From positions 40,494 through 104,493 of the forward strand of contig JAPSJS010000003.1 of NCBI GenBank assembly GCA_031178065.1: DNA of 64,000 nucleotides, written 5' to 3'. Below, one piece after another: positions 1 through 9,500 of the stretch; the stretch's first letter is position 1, and each line of letters starts with the position of its first letter. The notes beneath the pieces were generated by a model. The model made no database searches. It had not been told where the DNA came from and was given only the letters and a program-made list of their open reading frames with translations. Both the position numbers and the translations under genes were made by a program. The DNA is from Altererythrobacter sp. Lineage in GTDB: Bacteria > Pseudomonadota > Alphaproteobacteria > Sphingomonadales > Sphingomonadaceae.

Positions 1-1
1 T

Positions 2-559
2 GAGGAGCAGCTTCGTGCGGCGCGCGCCAATATCGGCGCGGCGCGGGCGGCGTTCTTCCCGACGATCTCGCTGACCGGCAGCGCCGGCTTCAGCTCCGAA
101 AGCCTCGGCGGACTGTTCGATTCGGACGGCCTCGGCTGGAGCTTCGGCCCGACCATCAGCCTCCCGATCTTCGACTGGGGCGCACGCGAGGCCGATCTCG
201 ACCTCGCCCGCGCGCTGGAAGTGGAGCAGGTCGCCAACTACGACCGCACGGTCCAGACCGCGTTCCGCGAAGTGGCCGACGCGCTCGCCGGACGGCGCTA
301 TCTCGCCGAGCAGGTCGAGACGCTCGAACGCGCGCTCGCGGCGCAGGAGAAAATCGCCCGCATCGCCCGTCTGCGCTATCGGGAAGGCGTTGCGGACTAC
401 CTCGAAGTGCTGGATGCAGAGCGCAACCTGTTCAGCGCCCAGCAGCAGCTTCTCGCCACCCGCCGCGCCTGGCTGCAGAACCGCGCCACGCTGTTCGTCG
501 CGCTCGGCGGTGGGTTCGAACAGGACGACCGCGCCGCGCAGAGGCCTGTGGAGGAATAG
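2..559 (+). CDS. RND efflux outer membrane factor, NodT/OprM (TolC-like) family, 3' part
   Basis: The 5' end is cut by the window edge; 185 residues remain and the frame is open from base 2. The piece covers the second half of an outer membrane factor, the trimeric beta-barrel and periplasmic tunnel that works with RND pumps. Seen: the family pattern in which a stretch ending in PIFDWG closes one repeat and is followed by a long helical segment (AFREVADALAG, then LRYREGVADYLEVLDAERN), which matches the C-terminal coiled-coil repeat of OprM/NodT proteins. It ends with a TAG at 557-559. The membrane-fusion and pump genes would be expected to lie to the left. Substrate cannot be told. Confidence 0.9.
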   Translation, partial: EEQLRAARANIGAARAAFFPTISLTGSAGFSSESLGGLFDSDGLGWSFGPTISLPIFDWGAREADLDLARALEVEQVANYDRTVQTAFREVADALAGRRYLAEQVETLERALAAQEKIARIARLRYREGVADYLEVLDAERNLFSAQQQLLATRRAWLQNRATLFVALGGGFEQDDRAAQRPVEE

Positions 560-659
560 CACCTTTCCGCCGCGGGCCGGCGTGAGGCCCGCACCGCCGC
601 TCCCATTCAAAATGCGCCGCCGGTGACATCGGGCCATTGCCCTCTCCGGCAGCGAGCCT

Positions 660-1472
660 ATGGGCCGGCGGATGGAGCTCACGTTCGAACTCGTCGCCTT
701 CCTGATGGCGGTCGCTTTCCTGGCCGGGGCAGTGGATGCCATGGCGGGCGGAGGCGGATTGCTGACGCTTCCCGCGCTTCTCGCAGCCGGAGCATCGCCC
801 GCGGCCGCGCTCGGAACGAACAAGCTGCAAAGCACATTCGGCGTGGCCACCGCCGTCGTCACGTTCGCGCGGAAGGGCCGGATCGACCTGAAGCGGTTCG
901 GCGGCCCGGCGATCGCTGCCTTTCTCGGTTCGGTCGGCGGGGCGTTCGTGCTCACCAGAATCGATCCCGAGTTCCTCTCCGGACTGATCCCTGTGCTTCT
1001 GATCGCCATGGTCATCTACTATTCGCTCAAGCCCAACCTGAGCGACGAGGACCGGCACGTGCGCGCCCGGCCGATCCTGCTGCTCCTGGTGGCGCTGGTG
1101 ATCGGGTTTTACGACGGCTTCTTCGGCCCCGGCACCGGCTCGTTTCTGACCACCGTGCTGATCGCGGTGTTCGGCCTCGGCACCGTCAATGCGATCGCGC
1201 ATACCAAGCTGCTCAACTTCGCAAGCAACCTTGCCAGCCTCACCGTGCTGCTCGCTGCCGGCGAGGTTCTGATCGTGCCAGGCCTGGCGATGGCGGTCGC
1301 GAGCGTTGCGGGCGGTTACGTCGGTGCGCACAGCGCGTTGCGCTTCGGAGGCAAGGCAGTGCGGCCGCTGCTGATCGTCATGTGCCTCGCACTGACGGCA
1401 AAACTGCTCGCCGACCCTGCCAATCCCCTGACGGCCGCCATTCTGGAGTGGTGGGCAGGCGCAAGCCGATGA
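660..1472 (+). CDS. TSUP family membrane permease (TauE/SafE type)
   Basis: 270 residues, nearly all hydrophobic, with about eight predicted membrane segments in two similar halves. Family signatures are visible: AVDAMAGGGGLLTLPALL near the N-terminus with GTNKLQ just after, and the second-half counterpart GFYDGFFGPGTGSF followed by AHTKLLNFASNL. TSUP (sulfite exporter TauE/SafE) proteins move organosulfur anions, sulfite or related small molecules across the inner membrane; the substrate here is unknown. A second ATG at 672 (MELTFE) is an equally reasonable start. It stands alone between the efflux factor and the copper operon. Confidence 0.9.
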   Translation: MGRRMELTFELVAFLMAVAFLAGAVDAMAGGGGLLTLPALLAAGASPAAALGTNKLQSTFGVATAVVTFARKGRIDLKRFGGPAIAAFLGSVGGAFVLTRIDPEFLSGLIPVLLIAMVIYYSLKPNLSDEDRHVRARPILLLLVALVIGFYDGFFGPGTGSFLTTVLIAVFGLGTVNAIAHTKLLNFASNLASLTVLLAAGEVLIVPGLAMAVASVAGGYVGAHSALRFGGKAVRPLLIVMCLALTAKLLADPANPLTAAILEWWAGASR

Positions 1473-1514
1473 GCCGGTGACAGGGGCCGCCGCGGTGCTT
1501 ATGGCGTGCGCCCG

Positions 1515-1928
1515 ATGACGCAGTTGCGCGCCTCGATTCGCAGGCATCGCCATTTGGCGATCGTGTTGCTGGTGCTGGCGTTCTTCATCAAAGCGGCGAT
1601 CCCCGCCGGCATGATGGTCTCCAGCACGCCCGACAAAGTGCTGACGGTGACCGTCTGCACCGGGAGCGCGGGCGAGGTCGAGACGATCGAGCTTGCCGTG
1701 CCGGTGAACGCCGAAAAGGGTGCCGGCCATTCCAGCGAGGCAGCCAAGGCGGATCAATGCGCCTTCACCGGGCTTTCCAAGGCCGCGCTCGGCGGGGTCG
1801 ATGCGATCCTGCTCGCCGCGGCAGTCGCGTTCATCCTCGTGCTCGGCCTCGCGCCCGTTCGAGCGGCGCCGCTCGCACGTTTTCGCTACCTCCTGCCGCC
1901 TCTGCGCGGCCCTCCGGCAGCGGCCTGA
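1515..1928 (+). CDS. DUF2946-like small membrane/periplasmic protein of a copper operon
   Basis: About 137 residues. An N-terminal membrane segment (LAIVLLVLAFFIKAAIPAG) is followed by a periplasmic-looking middle with VCTG and DQCAF cysteines, then a second hydrophobic segment and a basic, proline-rich tail. This arrangement resembles DUF2946 proteins, which often lie beside copper genes. It is followed 71 bases later by PCu(A)C and SCO genes, so a role in copper handling is an inference from context. A GTG at 1506 in the same frame is an alternative start; the ATG at 1515 was preferred because neither has a clear ribosome binding site. Confidence 0.6.
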   Translation: MTQLRASIRRHRHLAIVLLVLAFFIKAAIPAGMMVSSTPDKVLTVTVCTGSAGEVETIELAVPVNAEKGAGHSSEAAKADQCAFTGLSKAALGGVDAILLAAAVAFILVLGLAPVRAAPLARFRYLLPPLRGPPAAA

Positions 1929-1999
1929 CGATCTGACCTGATCCTTTGGCCAACCTCCCGGCTGCGCGCTCGCGCGCCGGGCTGTCGGAGTAATCGAAC

Positions 2000-2542
2000 A
2001 TGACTGTTATCCAGCGCTGTCCTCAGAGGCAGCCGAAGGCTCGCCGCGTGGTGAAAGCCGTCGCCGCTGCGCTCGCTCTCGCCCTGCCCCTATCCGCCTG
2101 TGGTCCAGCGTCCGACGCTGATGCCCCCGCCGAGGCGACTGCCAGCCGCATCACCGTGGAGCGCGCGTGGTCGCGTGAGACCGCGCCCGGCCAGGACGCC
2201 GGCGGCGCCTTCCTGACGATCATCAACCCGGGCGGCGCACCCGATCGCCTGATCGGCGGCGCGGCCTCCATCGCGGGGGATGTACAGGTCCACACGATCG
2301 ACATGACGGGCGGCATCATGCGCATGCGTCAGCTCGCGGAAGGTCTTGAAATTCCCGCAGGCGGAACCGTGACGCTGGAGCCGGGCGGCTATCACATCAT
2401 GCTGATGGACCTGCAGCGCCCCCTCGCCCGCGGCGACGCAGTGCCGCTGACGCTCGAGTTCGAGAAAGCGGGCCGCATCGAAGTGGAGCTCGCAGTCCAG
2501 CCCATCGGCGCCGCCGGACCCGGGAAGGCACACCATGGCTGA
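2000..2542 (+). CDS. Copper chaperone PCu(A)C, lipoprotein
   Basis: 180 residues. The N-terminus is a lipoprotein signal with lipobox LSAC (Cys34), placing the mature protein in the periplasm. The PCu(A)C fold carries the copper site H-x10-M-x(21-22)-H-x-M, here His98, Met109, His132 and Met134. Members bind Cu(I) and help deliver it to the CuA/CuB sites of cytochrome oxidase together with SCO proteins. A ribosome binding site (GGAG) lies just upstream of the ATG. The gene overlaps the SCO gene by 8 bases, so the pair is translationally coupled and very likely works together. Confidence 0.92.
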   Translation: MTVIQRCPQRQPKARRVVKAVAAALALALPLSACGPASDADAPAEATASRITVERAWSRETAPGQDAGGAFLTIINPGGAPDRLIGGAASIAGDVQVHTIDMTGGIMRMRQLAEGLEIPAGGTVTLEPGGYHIMLMDLQRPLARGDAVPLTLEFEKAGRIEVELAVQPIGAAGPGKAHHG

Positions 2543-3167
2543 CCCCGCACCCGCCGATGGCCCGGCAAAGCGCCTCAAGGCCGCGCGCACGATCCTCTGG
2601 TTCCTCGTCCTGCTCGCAGCCGGCGCGGGGCTCTACGCCCTCCTGAATCGAAACGAGGAGCCGCCCGAAGCGGCAGCCTACGCCGACGCGGTGGGTGGCT
2701 CTTTCGCCCTCATCGCACCCGACGGCTCCACGGTCACCAACGGGACGCTCGCCGGCAAGCCGTTCGCCATCTTTTTCGGCTTCACCCGCTGCCCCGACGT
2801 CTGCCCGACGACCCTCGCGCGGCTGGCGCAATTGCGGGAGCGGATGGGCGAGCAGGGCGACGGGTTCGAAATCGTCTTCGTCTCGGTCGATCCGGAATCC
2901 GACACGCCGGAGGACATCGGCCGCTATGTCGCGCTGTTCGACACGCCGATCCTCGGTCTTACCGGCACGAGGGAGCAGGTCGACGCGATCGTCGGCGCCT
3001 ACCACGCCTTCTACGAGAAAGTACCGACGGAAGGCGGCGGCTACACCGTCGACCACACCGCCTCGGTGTTCCTGATGGACCGCGAGGGCAAGCTGCAGTC
3101 GATCATCGACCATCACGAAAGCGCCGAGACCTCGCTCGACAAGCTCGAGCGGCTCGTAAGTGCCTGA
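2535..3167 (+). CDS. SCO1/SenC family copper-insertion thioredoxin-fold protein
   Basis: 210 residues: an N-terminal membrane anchor (about residues 18-37) and a periplasmic thioredoxin-fold domain. The copper ligands are present: Cys86 and Cys90 in CPDVC (CxxxC) and His174 in DHTASVF. SCO proteins bind copper and act in assembly of the CuA site of cytochrome c oxidase, and some act as redox sensors. It overlaps the PCu(A)C gene and is followed 19 bases later by the TonB receptor, so the four genes look like one transcript. Confidence 0.94.
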   Translation: MADPAPADGPAKRLKAARTILWFLVLLAAGAGLYALLNRNEEPPEAAAYADAVGGSFALIAPDGSTVTNGTLAGKPFAIFFGFTRCPDVCPTTLARLAQLRERMGEQGDGFEIVFVSVDPESDTPEDIGRYVALFDTPILGLTGTREQVDAIVGAYHAFYEKVPTEGGGYTVDHTASVFLMDREGKLQSIIDHHESAETSLDKLERLVSA

Positions 3168-3186
3168 ACGTCCACGGGAGGACACC

Positions 3187-5178
3187 ATGACCATTCCACG
3201 CCTTGCGCTGGCGGGATCGCTGCTCGCCTGCGCCCTGCCCGCCCACGCAGAAACCGCCGCCGAAGGGGAGGGCCGCACGATCATCGTGACCGGCACCCGG
3301 GCGGCCGACGAAGCCGAAGCGCGCGCCGCGGCGACGCCCGGCGGCACCGATGTCGTCACGCACGACGAATATGCCGACAAGTCGCTCGTCTCGCTGCGCG
3401 ACGCGCTCGCGTTCTCGCCGGGCGTCTACCTCCAGCCGCGCTACGGGCAGGAGGTGCGCATCTCGATCCGCGGATCGGGCCTGTCGCGCGGCTACCACAT
3501 GCGCGGCATCACGCTGCTGCAGGACGGGGTGCCGATCAATCTCGCCGACGACAACGGCGATTTTCAGGAACTGGAGCCGATCTTCTTCGACTACCTCGAA
3601 GTCTATCGCGGCGCCAATGCGCTGCGCTTCGGCTCGGGCACGCTCGGCGGTGCGATCAACGGGGTGACGCCGACCGGCGAGACCGCGTCGGGGCTCTACC
3701 TGCGCGGCGATGTCGGCAGCTTCGAGACGTATCGCGGACTCGTCTCGGCCGGCACGCAGATGGGGCCGGGCAACGCGTGGGCTGCGCTCAGCGTCGACGG
3801 TTCGGACGGCGAGCGCGATCATGCGAAGCGGCGCTCGCTTCGCTTCCACGGCAATGTCGGGCTCGATGTCACGGAGTCGATCGAGACGCGCTTCTACGCC
3901 AGCGTGAACGACATCGATCAGGAACTGCCCGGCGCGCTCGATCTCGCAACCGTCCTGAACGCACCCGAGACCGGCAACTTCGCCGGCGATCAGGCGCGGG
4001 ACATCGACTCGGTCCGGCTGCAGAACCGCACGCGGCTTTCGTTTAGCGGAGGACAGCTCGATGCAGGGGTCTTCGTCAACGCCAAGTCACTCTATCACCC
4101 GATCTTCCAGGTGGTCGATCAGGAGTCGGTCGACCGGGGCGTCTATGTGCGGCTCGACTACGCATCCGGCCCGTTCGAGCTGACGCTGGGCGGAGAGGCA
4201 CGGTTCGGCGATGTCGCCTCGAAGCGTTTCGTCAATCTCGACGGCCAGCGCGGCGAGCTGACGTTCGATGCGAAGCAGGATGCCCGGACCGCCAACCTCT
4301 ACGGCGAGGTGCGTTTCCGCCCGATCGACTCGCTGCAACTGATCGCGGGCGGCATCTACGCCGATGGCTACCGCGAGCAGCACTTGCGCTACGACGCGTT
4401 TCAGGGCGGCCCCGCGGACGTGACGGGCCGCGCCGACTACGACGCCTTCTCACCCAAGCTCGGCCTGCTCTACGAACCGTCGGCAGGCGTCCAGATCTTC
4501 GCCAACTACAGCCGCTCGGTCGAATTCCCCGGCTTCATCGAGCTGGCGCAGATCGCCAGCTTCGTCGACCTCGATCCGCAGCGCGCGTGGAGCTTCGAAG
4601 TCGGCGCGCGCGGCCGCACGGGCATCGGGGAGTGGGACATCGCCGCCTATCGCGCCGATCTCGATGGCGAGTTGCTGCAATTCGATGTCGGACCGGACAT
4701 TCCGGCCGCGACCTTCAACGCGGGCGAGACGCGGCATCAGGGGATCGAGGCAGCGCTGGCTCTGAACGTCGCCGAGTGGCTCCAGCTCCGCCAGATCTAC
4801 CAGTACAGCGACTTCCGCTTCGTCGGCGATCCGCAGTACGGCGACAACCGCCTGCCGGTCGTGCCCGAGCACGTCTATCGCGCCGAACTGCGGCTGGGCA
4901 CGGACGCGCTCCATGTCGCGCCCAATGTCGAATGGGTGCCGCGCGGCGCCTGGGCGGATTATGCGAACACGCTGCGGGTCGACGGCTATGCGCTGGTCGG
5001 GCTGAGCGCGGGCGCGACGGTCGCCGAGGGGATCGACGTGTTCCTCGACGCCCGCAACCTGCTGGGCGAGAAAACCGTCGGCGACATCAGCGCGGCGATC
5101 AGCGCCACGCCGGAATCGGCGATCTTCTATCCGGTGGAACGGCGCGCCGTGTTCGGCGGCGTCCGTGCCCGGTTCTAG
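3187..5178 (+). CDS. TonB-dependent outer membrane receptor of the copper/metal operon
   Basis: 663 residues. Signal peptide to about residue 21 (ending AHA), a short TonB-box-like IIVTGTRAA, a plug domain (LRDALAFSPGV, then VRISIRGSGLSRG) and a 22-strand barrel ending in an aromatic residue (VRARF). The in-frame GTG at 3160 is rejected because the ATG at 3187 has a good ribosome binding site (GGGAGGACACC). TonB receptors import metal chelates or other scarce nutrients. The position between PCu(A)C/SCO and a PepSY protein suggests a copper or iron chelate; the ligand cannot be read from sequence. Confidence 0.92.
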   Translation: MTIPRLALAGSLLACALPAHAETAAEGEGRTIIVTGTRAADEAEARAAATPGGTDVVTHDEYADKSLVSLRDALAFSPGVYLQPRYGQEVRISIRGSGLSRGYHMRGITLLQDGVPINLADDNGDFQELEPIFFDYLEVYRGANALRFGSGTLGGAINGVTPTGETASGLYLRGDVGSFETYRGLVSAGTQMGPGNAWAALSVDGSDGERDHAKRRSLRFHGNVGLDVTESIETRFYASVNDIDQELPGALDLATVLNAPETGNFAGDQARDIDSVRLQNRTRLSFSGGQLDAGVFVNAKSLYHPIFQVVDQESVDRGVYVRLDYASGPFELTLGGEARFGDVASKRFVNLDGQRGELTFDAKQDARTANLYGEVRFRPIDSLQLIAGGIYADGYREQHLRYDAFQGGPADVTGRADYDAFSPKLGLLYEPSAGVQIFANYSRSVEFPGFIELAQIASFVDLDPQRAWSFEVGARGRTGIGEWDIAAYRADLDGELLQFDVGPDIPAATFNAGETRHQGIEAALALNVAEWLQLRQIYQYSDFRFVGDPQYGDNRLPVVPEHVYRAELRLGTDALHVAPNVEWVPRGAWADYANTLRVDGYALVGLSAGATVAEGIDVFLDARNLLGEKTVGDISAAISATPESAIFYPVERRAVFGGVRARF

Positions 5179-5190
5179 GGGGGAAGCATC

Positions 5191-6519
5191 ATGGCCGACA
5201 CGGCGCTCTATCGCAGGGTCTGGCGCTGGCATTTCCATGCCGGGCTGTTCGTGCTGCCGTTCATCCTGATCCTCGCCGCCACCGGGGCGATCTATCTGTT
5301 CAAGCCGCAGATCGACCGGTGGGAGGAAAGCGCGTTCCGCGGGCTCCCGGCGCAGGACGCCGTATCGGCCGACGCACAGCTCGACGCCGCGATGGCGGCC
5401 TATCCCGGCAGCCGGTTCAATCACTATCGGCTGCCGGAGAACCCCGGCGACGCGGCCATGCTCCAGCTTGCCTTGCCGAGCGGCCAACTGGCCGAGGTCT
5501 ATGTTTCGCCGCAGGGCGAAGTGCTCGGCGCGCTCGACCCCGAGGCCCGCATCTCGGCCACCGTTTCGCGGATTCACGGCACGCTGCTGCTCGGGGACTG
5601 GGGCGATGCGCTGGTCGAGCTGGTGGCGAGCTGGACGATCGTGATGATCCTGAGCGGCCTCTACCTCTGGTGGCCGCGGCCGTTCAGAGCGGCCGGCACG
5701 TTCTGGCCGCGCCCGTCGCTGCGCGGGCGGCCGCTGCTCAGGGATTTCCACCGAGTGACCGGCTTCTCGATCTCGGGACTGGTGCTGGTGATGCTCGCCA
5801 GCGGTCTGCCCTGGGCCAGCGTATGGGGCAGCGGCTTCAAGTGGGCACGCATCGAGCTCGGCCTGATCGAGGGGCCGCAAGAATGGAAGATTGGCGCTGG
5901 CGGCGGCCATTCGGGCCACGCGCACGGCGCGATGGCGCACACGCCTGAACAGCCTCCGGAGGGCCTTCCACTTTCCGCCTTTGTCGCGAGGGCGGAGCGG
6001 GAGAACCTCGCCTTTCCCGCGCTGGTTCTGCCGCCGCACGCGCCGCAGCTCTTCGGTCCGCCGACGGGCAACAAGTGGACCGCTAAGTCGCAGGCGCAGA
6101 ACCGCCCGCTCGTGCGCTCGGTCACTTACGATCCTCTGACCGGCGCCGAGACCGGCCGCAGGGGGTTCGCCGACCAGCATCCGATCGACCGCGCGGTCAA
6201 CTACGGTATCGCCTGGCACGAAGGGCAGCTCTTCGGCCTCGCCAACCAGCTCCTCGGCCTCGCCACCGCGCTGGCGCTGATCGCCGTGAGCGCGCTCGGC
6301 GCCGCGATGTGGTGGAAGCGCCGCCCGCGCGGAGAACTCGGCGCGCCCGCAGGTGACGAGCGGCCCCTCGGCCCGCGGCTATGGTTCGCGATCGCCGCGC
6401 TGGCGATCCTGCTGCCGCTGTTCGGCCTGTCGCTGCTCGCGGTTCTCGCAGCCGAGTTCCTGTGGGCCCGGCTGCGAGGGGCGATGCAGCGAAGCGAGCC
6501 TCAGTCCTCCCACCAGTAG
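5191..6519 (+). CDS. PepSY-associated transmembrane protein with His-rich loop
   Basis: 442 residues, 12 bases after the receptor. It has the PepSY_TM layout: membrane segments near residues 15-36, about 145-165, about 190-215 and two near the C-terminus, with PepSY-type periplasmic stretches between. Relatives next to TonB receptors are thought to be heme-containing reductases that free metal from imported chelates. A loop at residues 240-250 (HSGHAHGAMAH) is rich in His and Met, which fits metal binding in a copper operon. The 3' end overlaps the convergent amidohydrolase gene by 19 bases. Confidence 0.9.
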   Translation: MADTALYRRVWRWHFHAGLFVLPFILILAATGAIYLFKPQIDRWEESAFRGLPAQDAVSADAQLDAAMAAYPGSRFNHYRLPENPGDAAMLQLALPSGQLAEVYVSPQGEVLGALDPEARISATVSRIHGTLLLGDWGDALVELVASWTIVMILSGLYLWWPRPFRAAGTFWPRPSLRGRPLLRDFHRVTGFSISGLVLVMLASGLPWASVWGSGFKWARIELGLIEGPQEWKIGAGGGHSGHAHGAMAHTPEQPPEGLPLSAFVARAERENLAFPALVLPPHAPQLFGPPTGNKWTAKSQAQNRPLVRSVTYDPLTGAETGRRGFADQHPIDRAVNYGIAWHEGQLFGLANQLLGLATALALIAVSALGAAMWWKRRPRGELGAPAGDERPLGPRLWFAIAALAILLPLFGLSLLAVLAAEFLWARLRGAMQRSEPQSSHQ

Positions 6520-9500
6520 GGCAGGCGCTGGAAGTCGCCGGTCTCGACTTCGTTCATCGTCCGCGCGTCGTAGAGGCGGCCGCCCAGCATGACCCGCTCG
6601 ATCTCGTCGCTCGCGCTGATGTCCTGCGAGGGATCGGCCGAGAGGACCACGAGGTCGGCGAGCTTGCCCGGCTCGATGCTACCGATGTCCTGCGCCATGC
6701 CGAGCGACTGCGCGGCCACGATCGTGCCCGCCCGCAGCGCCTCCACCGGCGTCATGCCGCCGCGTACGAAGCTCCACAGCTCCCAGTGGGCTGCGACGCC
6801 CGCCTGCTGCCCGTGCGCACCGATCGCGACCTTCACGCCGCGGTCGGCGAGCTTGGCCGCCTCGCGTGCGCTGTCGTCGTCGACGAAGGCCCACTCGGGC
6901 GCCTTCACCCGGCGCGCGGTCGCCGCGAGCAGCTGGCGCGGCGGCGTGTGGACAAGCAGCGGGTTCTCGAACACGTCGGTCGCCTGGCGCCAGTACGGAT
7001 CGCCAGCGAGCCCGCCGTACGTCACCACCAGCGTCGGGGTGTAGTTGCTCTGGCTCTGGCCGAAGAACTGCAGCACGTCCTCGTACATCACGTCGACCGG
7101 CACGTTGTGCTCGATCGTCGAATTGCCGTCGGCGACCAGGGCCATGTCCATGCCGAACAGCGATCCGCCCTCGGCCACCACCAGCATGTTCTCCGCCCGG
7201 CTGGCGGCGACGACCTGCTGGCGCTGCTCGCGCCGCGGCTGGTTGTAGTTCTTGATCGAGATGCCGCCCTGCGCCTTGATCCGGCGAACGTGGGCGAGCG
7301 CATCCTCGTAACTGTCGATCCGCGCGTAGACGTCCGCGGCCTTGGCCCCGTAGACGACCTCGCCGGTCGAGAAGATGCGCGGGCCGAGCAGTTTGCCGGC
7401 GCGCTGGCGCTCCGAGGCGGCGAAGATCATGCTCGCGCTGGACGAGGGATCGTGAATCGTGGTCACGCCCATCGCCAGTTCCTGGACCAGCGCCCAATTC
7501 TGCTGCGGCACGAGGTCGCCCGCGCCCTGAGGCCCGTGGGCGTGGGCATCGACCAGGCCGGGCATGATCGTCTTGCCGCTGGCGTCGATCACCGTCGCAC
7601 CGCCTGGGATGCTGACGCTGCCGGCCGGTCCAACCGCGACGATCCGGTCGCCCTCGATCACGATCGTGCCGTTGTCGATCGCGCCGGCATCCTCGCCCGT
7701 CATGGTCAGGATGCGCGCCCCGGTCAGTGCGACCGTGCCGCTCGGCTTGTCGGCGCGCAGGGTGCGCGCGATCGAGATGCCGCTCTCGGGCGGGGTGAAG
7801 CCGGGCGCACCTTCCGCCTGCGGTGCGCGCGGGAACATGGCCGCGGCCGTAGCGCGGTAAACCGTCGGGCCCATCGACCAGTAGAGCGTATCGCCCCCCC
7901 CCGACCAGCCGATGTATTCGGCGCCGCCCTTGCTGGCGCGGACCACGGGCAGGACCTTTGCCTCTTCATCGACTTCGACCGCCTGCCCGCCGGGCATCAG
8001 CGGCATCGCGAAGACCTCGTAGTTCTGGCGGAAGGCGAAAAACTCGCCGTTCGGCGAGACGCGGAACTCGCTCGCCAGCTCGCCCTGCGCATGCACGCGG
8101 CGCGCTTCGCCGTTGAGGTCGGCGGAGATGAGCTGCAGCTTGCCCTCCTCCCGGCCGAGCATGAACACCCGCTCGCCGTCGGCGCCGAATTGCGGATCGC
8201 CGAGATCGCGCGCGATCAGCTCCGGCGTGCCGCCCGATACCGGAACACGGTAGACGCCCGGGTCCTCCGAATACTCGGGCGCCGTCAGGTCGCCGCCCGC
8301 GCGCTTCTCGAACACGAGCGTTCGGCCGTCGGGCGAGAACTGCGGCACCGCATAGTGCCCCGGCTGGCTGGTCACCGTGCGCACGTTGCGGCCGGTGGCG
8401 TTGGCAACCACGATTTCGCCGAGCCCCGTGTCGGTCCAGCGCACCCAGGCAAGCTGGCGCCCGTCGCGCGACCAGGCGGGCCACAGCTCCAGCGCCTCGT
8501 CCTGCTGCGTCAGCCGCCGCGGCTCGCCGCCGACAGTGTCCTTGACGTAGAGCTTGCCGAGGCTGGCGAAGACGACGCGGTCTCCATCGGGCGAGATCGC
8601 CGCGAACTTCGGCATTCTCGCGACGAAAGTATCGGGCGCCACCGGGATCACCGGATGAGGTGCGTCGGCGACACCGCGGGTGTCGTCGATCGTGAAAGGG
8701 ATCTCGCTGAGCCCGCCACCATCGGCGTTCACCCGGCGCAGCTTGCCGCCCGCCCAGAACACCAGGCTGCGGCTGTCCGGCGTCCAGTCCATGTTGGGAT
8801 AGACGCCGTAGACCGCCCAGGTCTCCTGCATGTCGAGATCGAGATCGCCGTAGATCATCCGTTCCTCGCCCGTCTCCAGGTTCTTGACCCAGAGCTGCGA
8901 CTGATCCTTGTCGCGCCGCACGAAGGAAAGCAGCTTGCCGTCGGGCGAGGGGTTGGGACGGACCGAGCCGCCGTAGCCGGAGACCGCCGTGGTGACCTCG
9001 CCGGTCTTGAGGTCGTAGCGTTCGATCTCGAACATGCTCTGGGTCGAATCCTGCGCATATTCGAAGATCGGACCCGGGGTGACGTTGCGGGTGTAGTAGA
9101 TCGCGCTTCCGTCGGGCGCGTAGATCGGTTCGCCCAGTTCCTTCTGAAGCTGCTCACTGGCGCGCTCGACCAGCGCCACCCCGCTGCCGCCGGAGACATG
9201 ATAGATCCAGACCTCGCCGGTGCCCAGCGAACGCCCGGTCGTGAAATGCTTCCTCGCCGCAATGAAGCGCCCGTCGGGGCTCCAGGTCGGCTGGTTGAGC
9301 AGGCGGAACTTCTCCTTGGTGACCTGCCGCTTGTCCGACCCGTCGGTGTTCATCAGCCAGATGTTGTCGCCGCCGCCGCGGTCGGAGGTGAAGGCGATCC
9401 GGCTCCCGTCGGGCGAGAAGCGCGGCTGCACTTCCCAGGCCAGCCCTTCGGCGATGCGCCGGGGCGGGCCGCCGGAAATCGGCATGGTGTAGATGTCGCC

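Noticed and set aside
4450..6219. 589-codon minus-strand open frame
   Set aside because: Complement of the TonB receptor and PepSY genes; no recognisable motif and no ribosome binding site.
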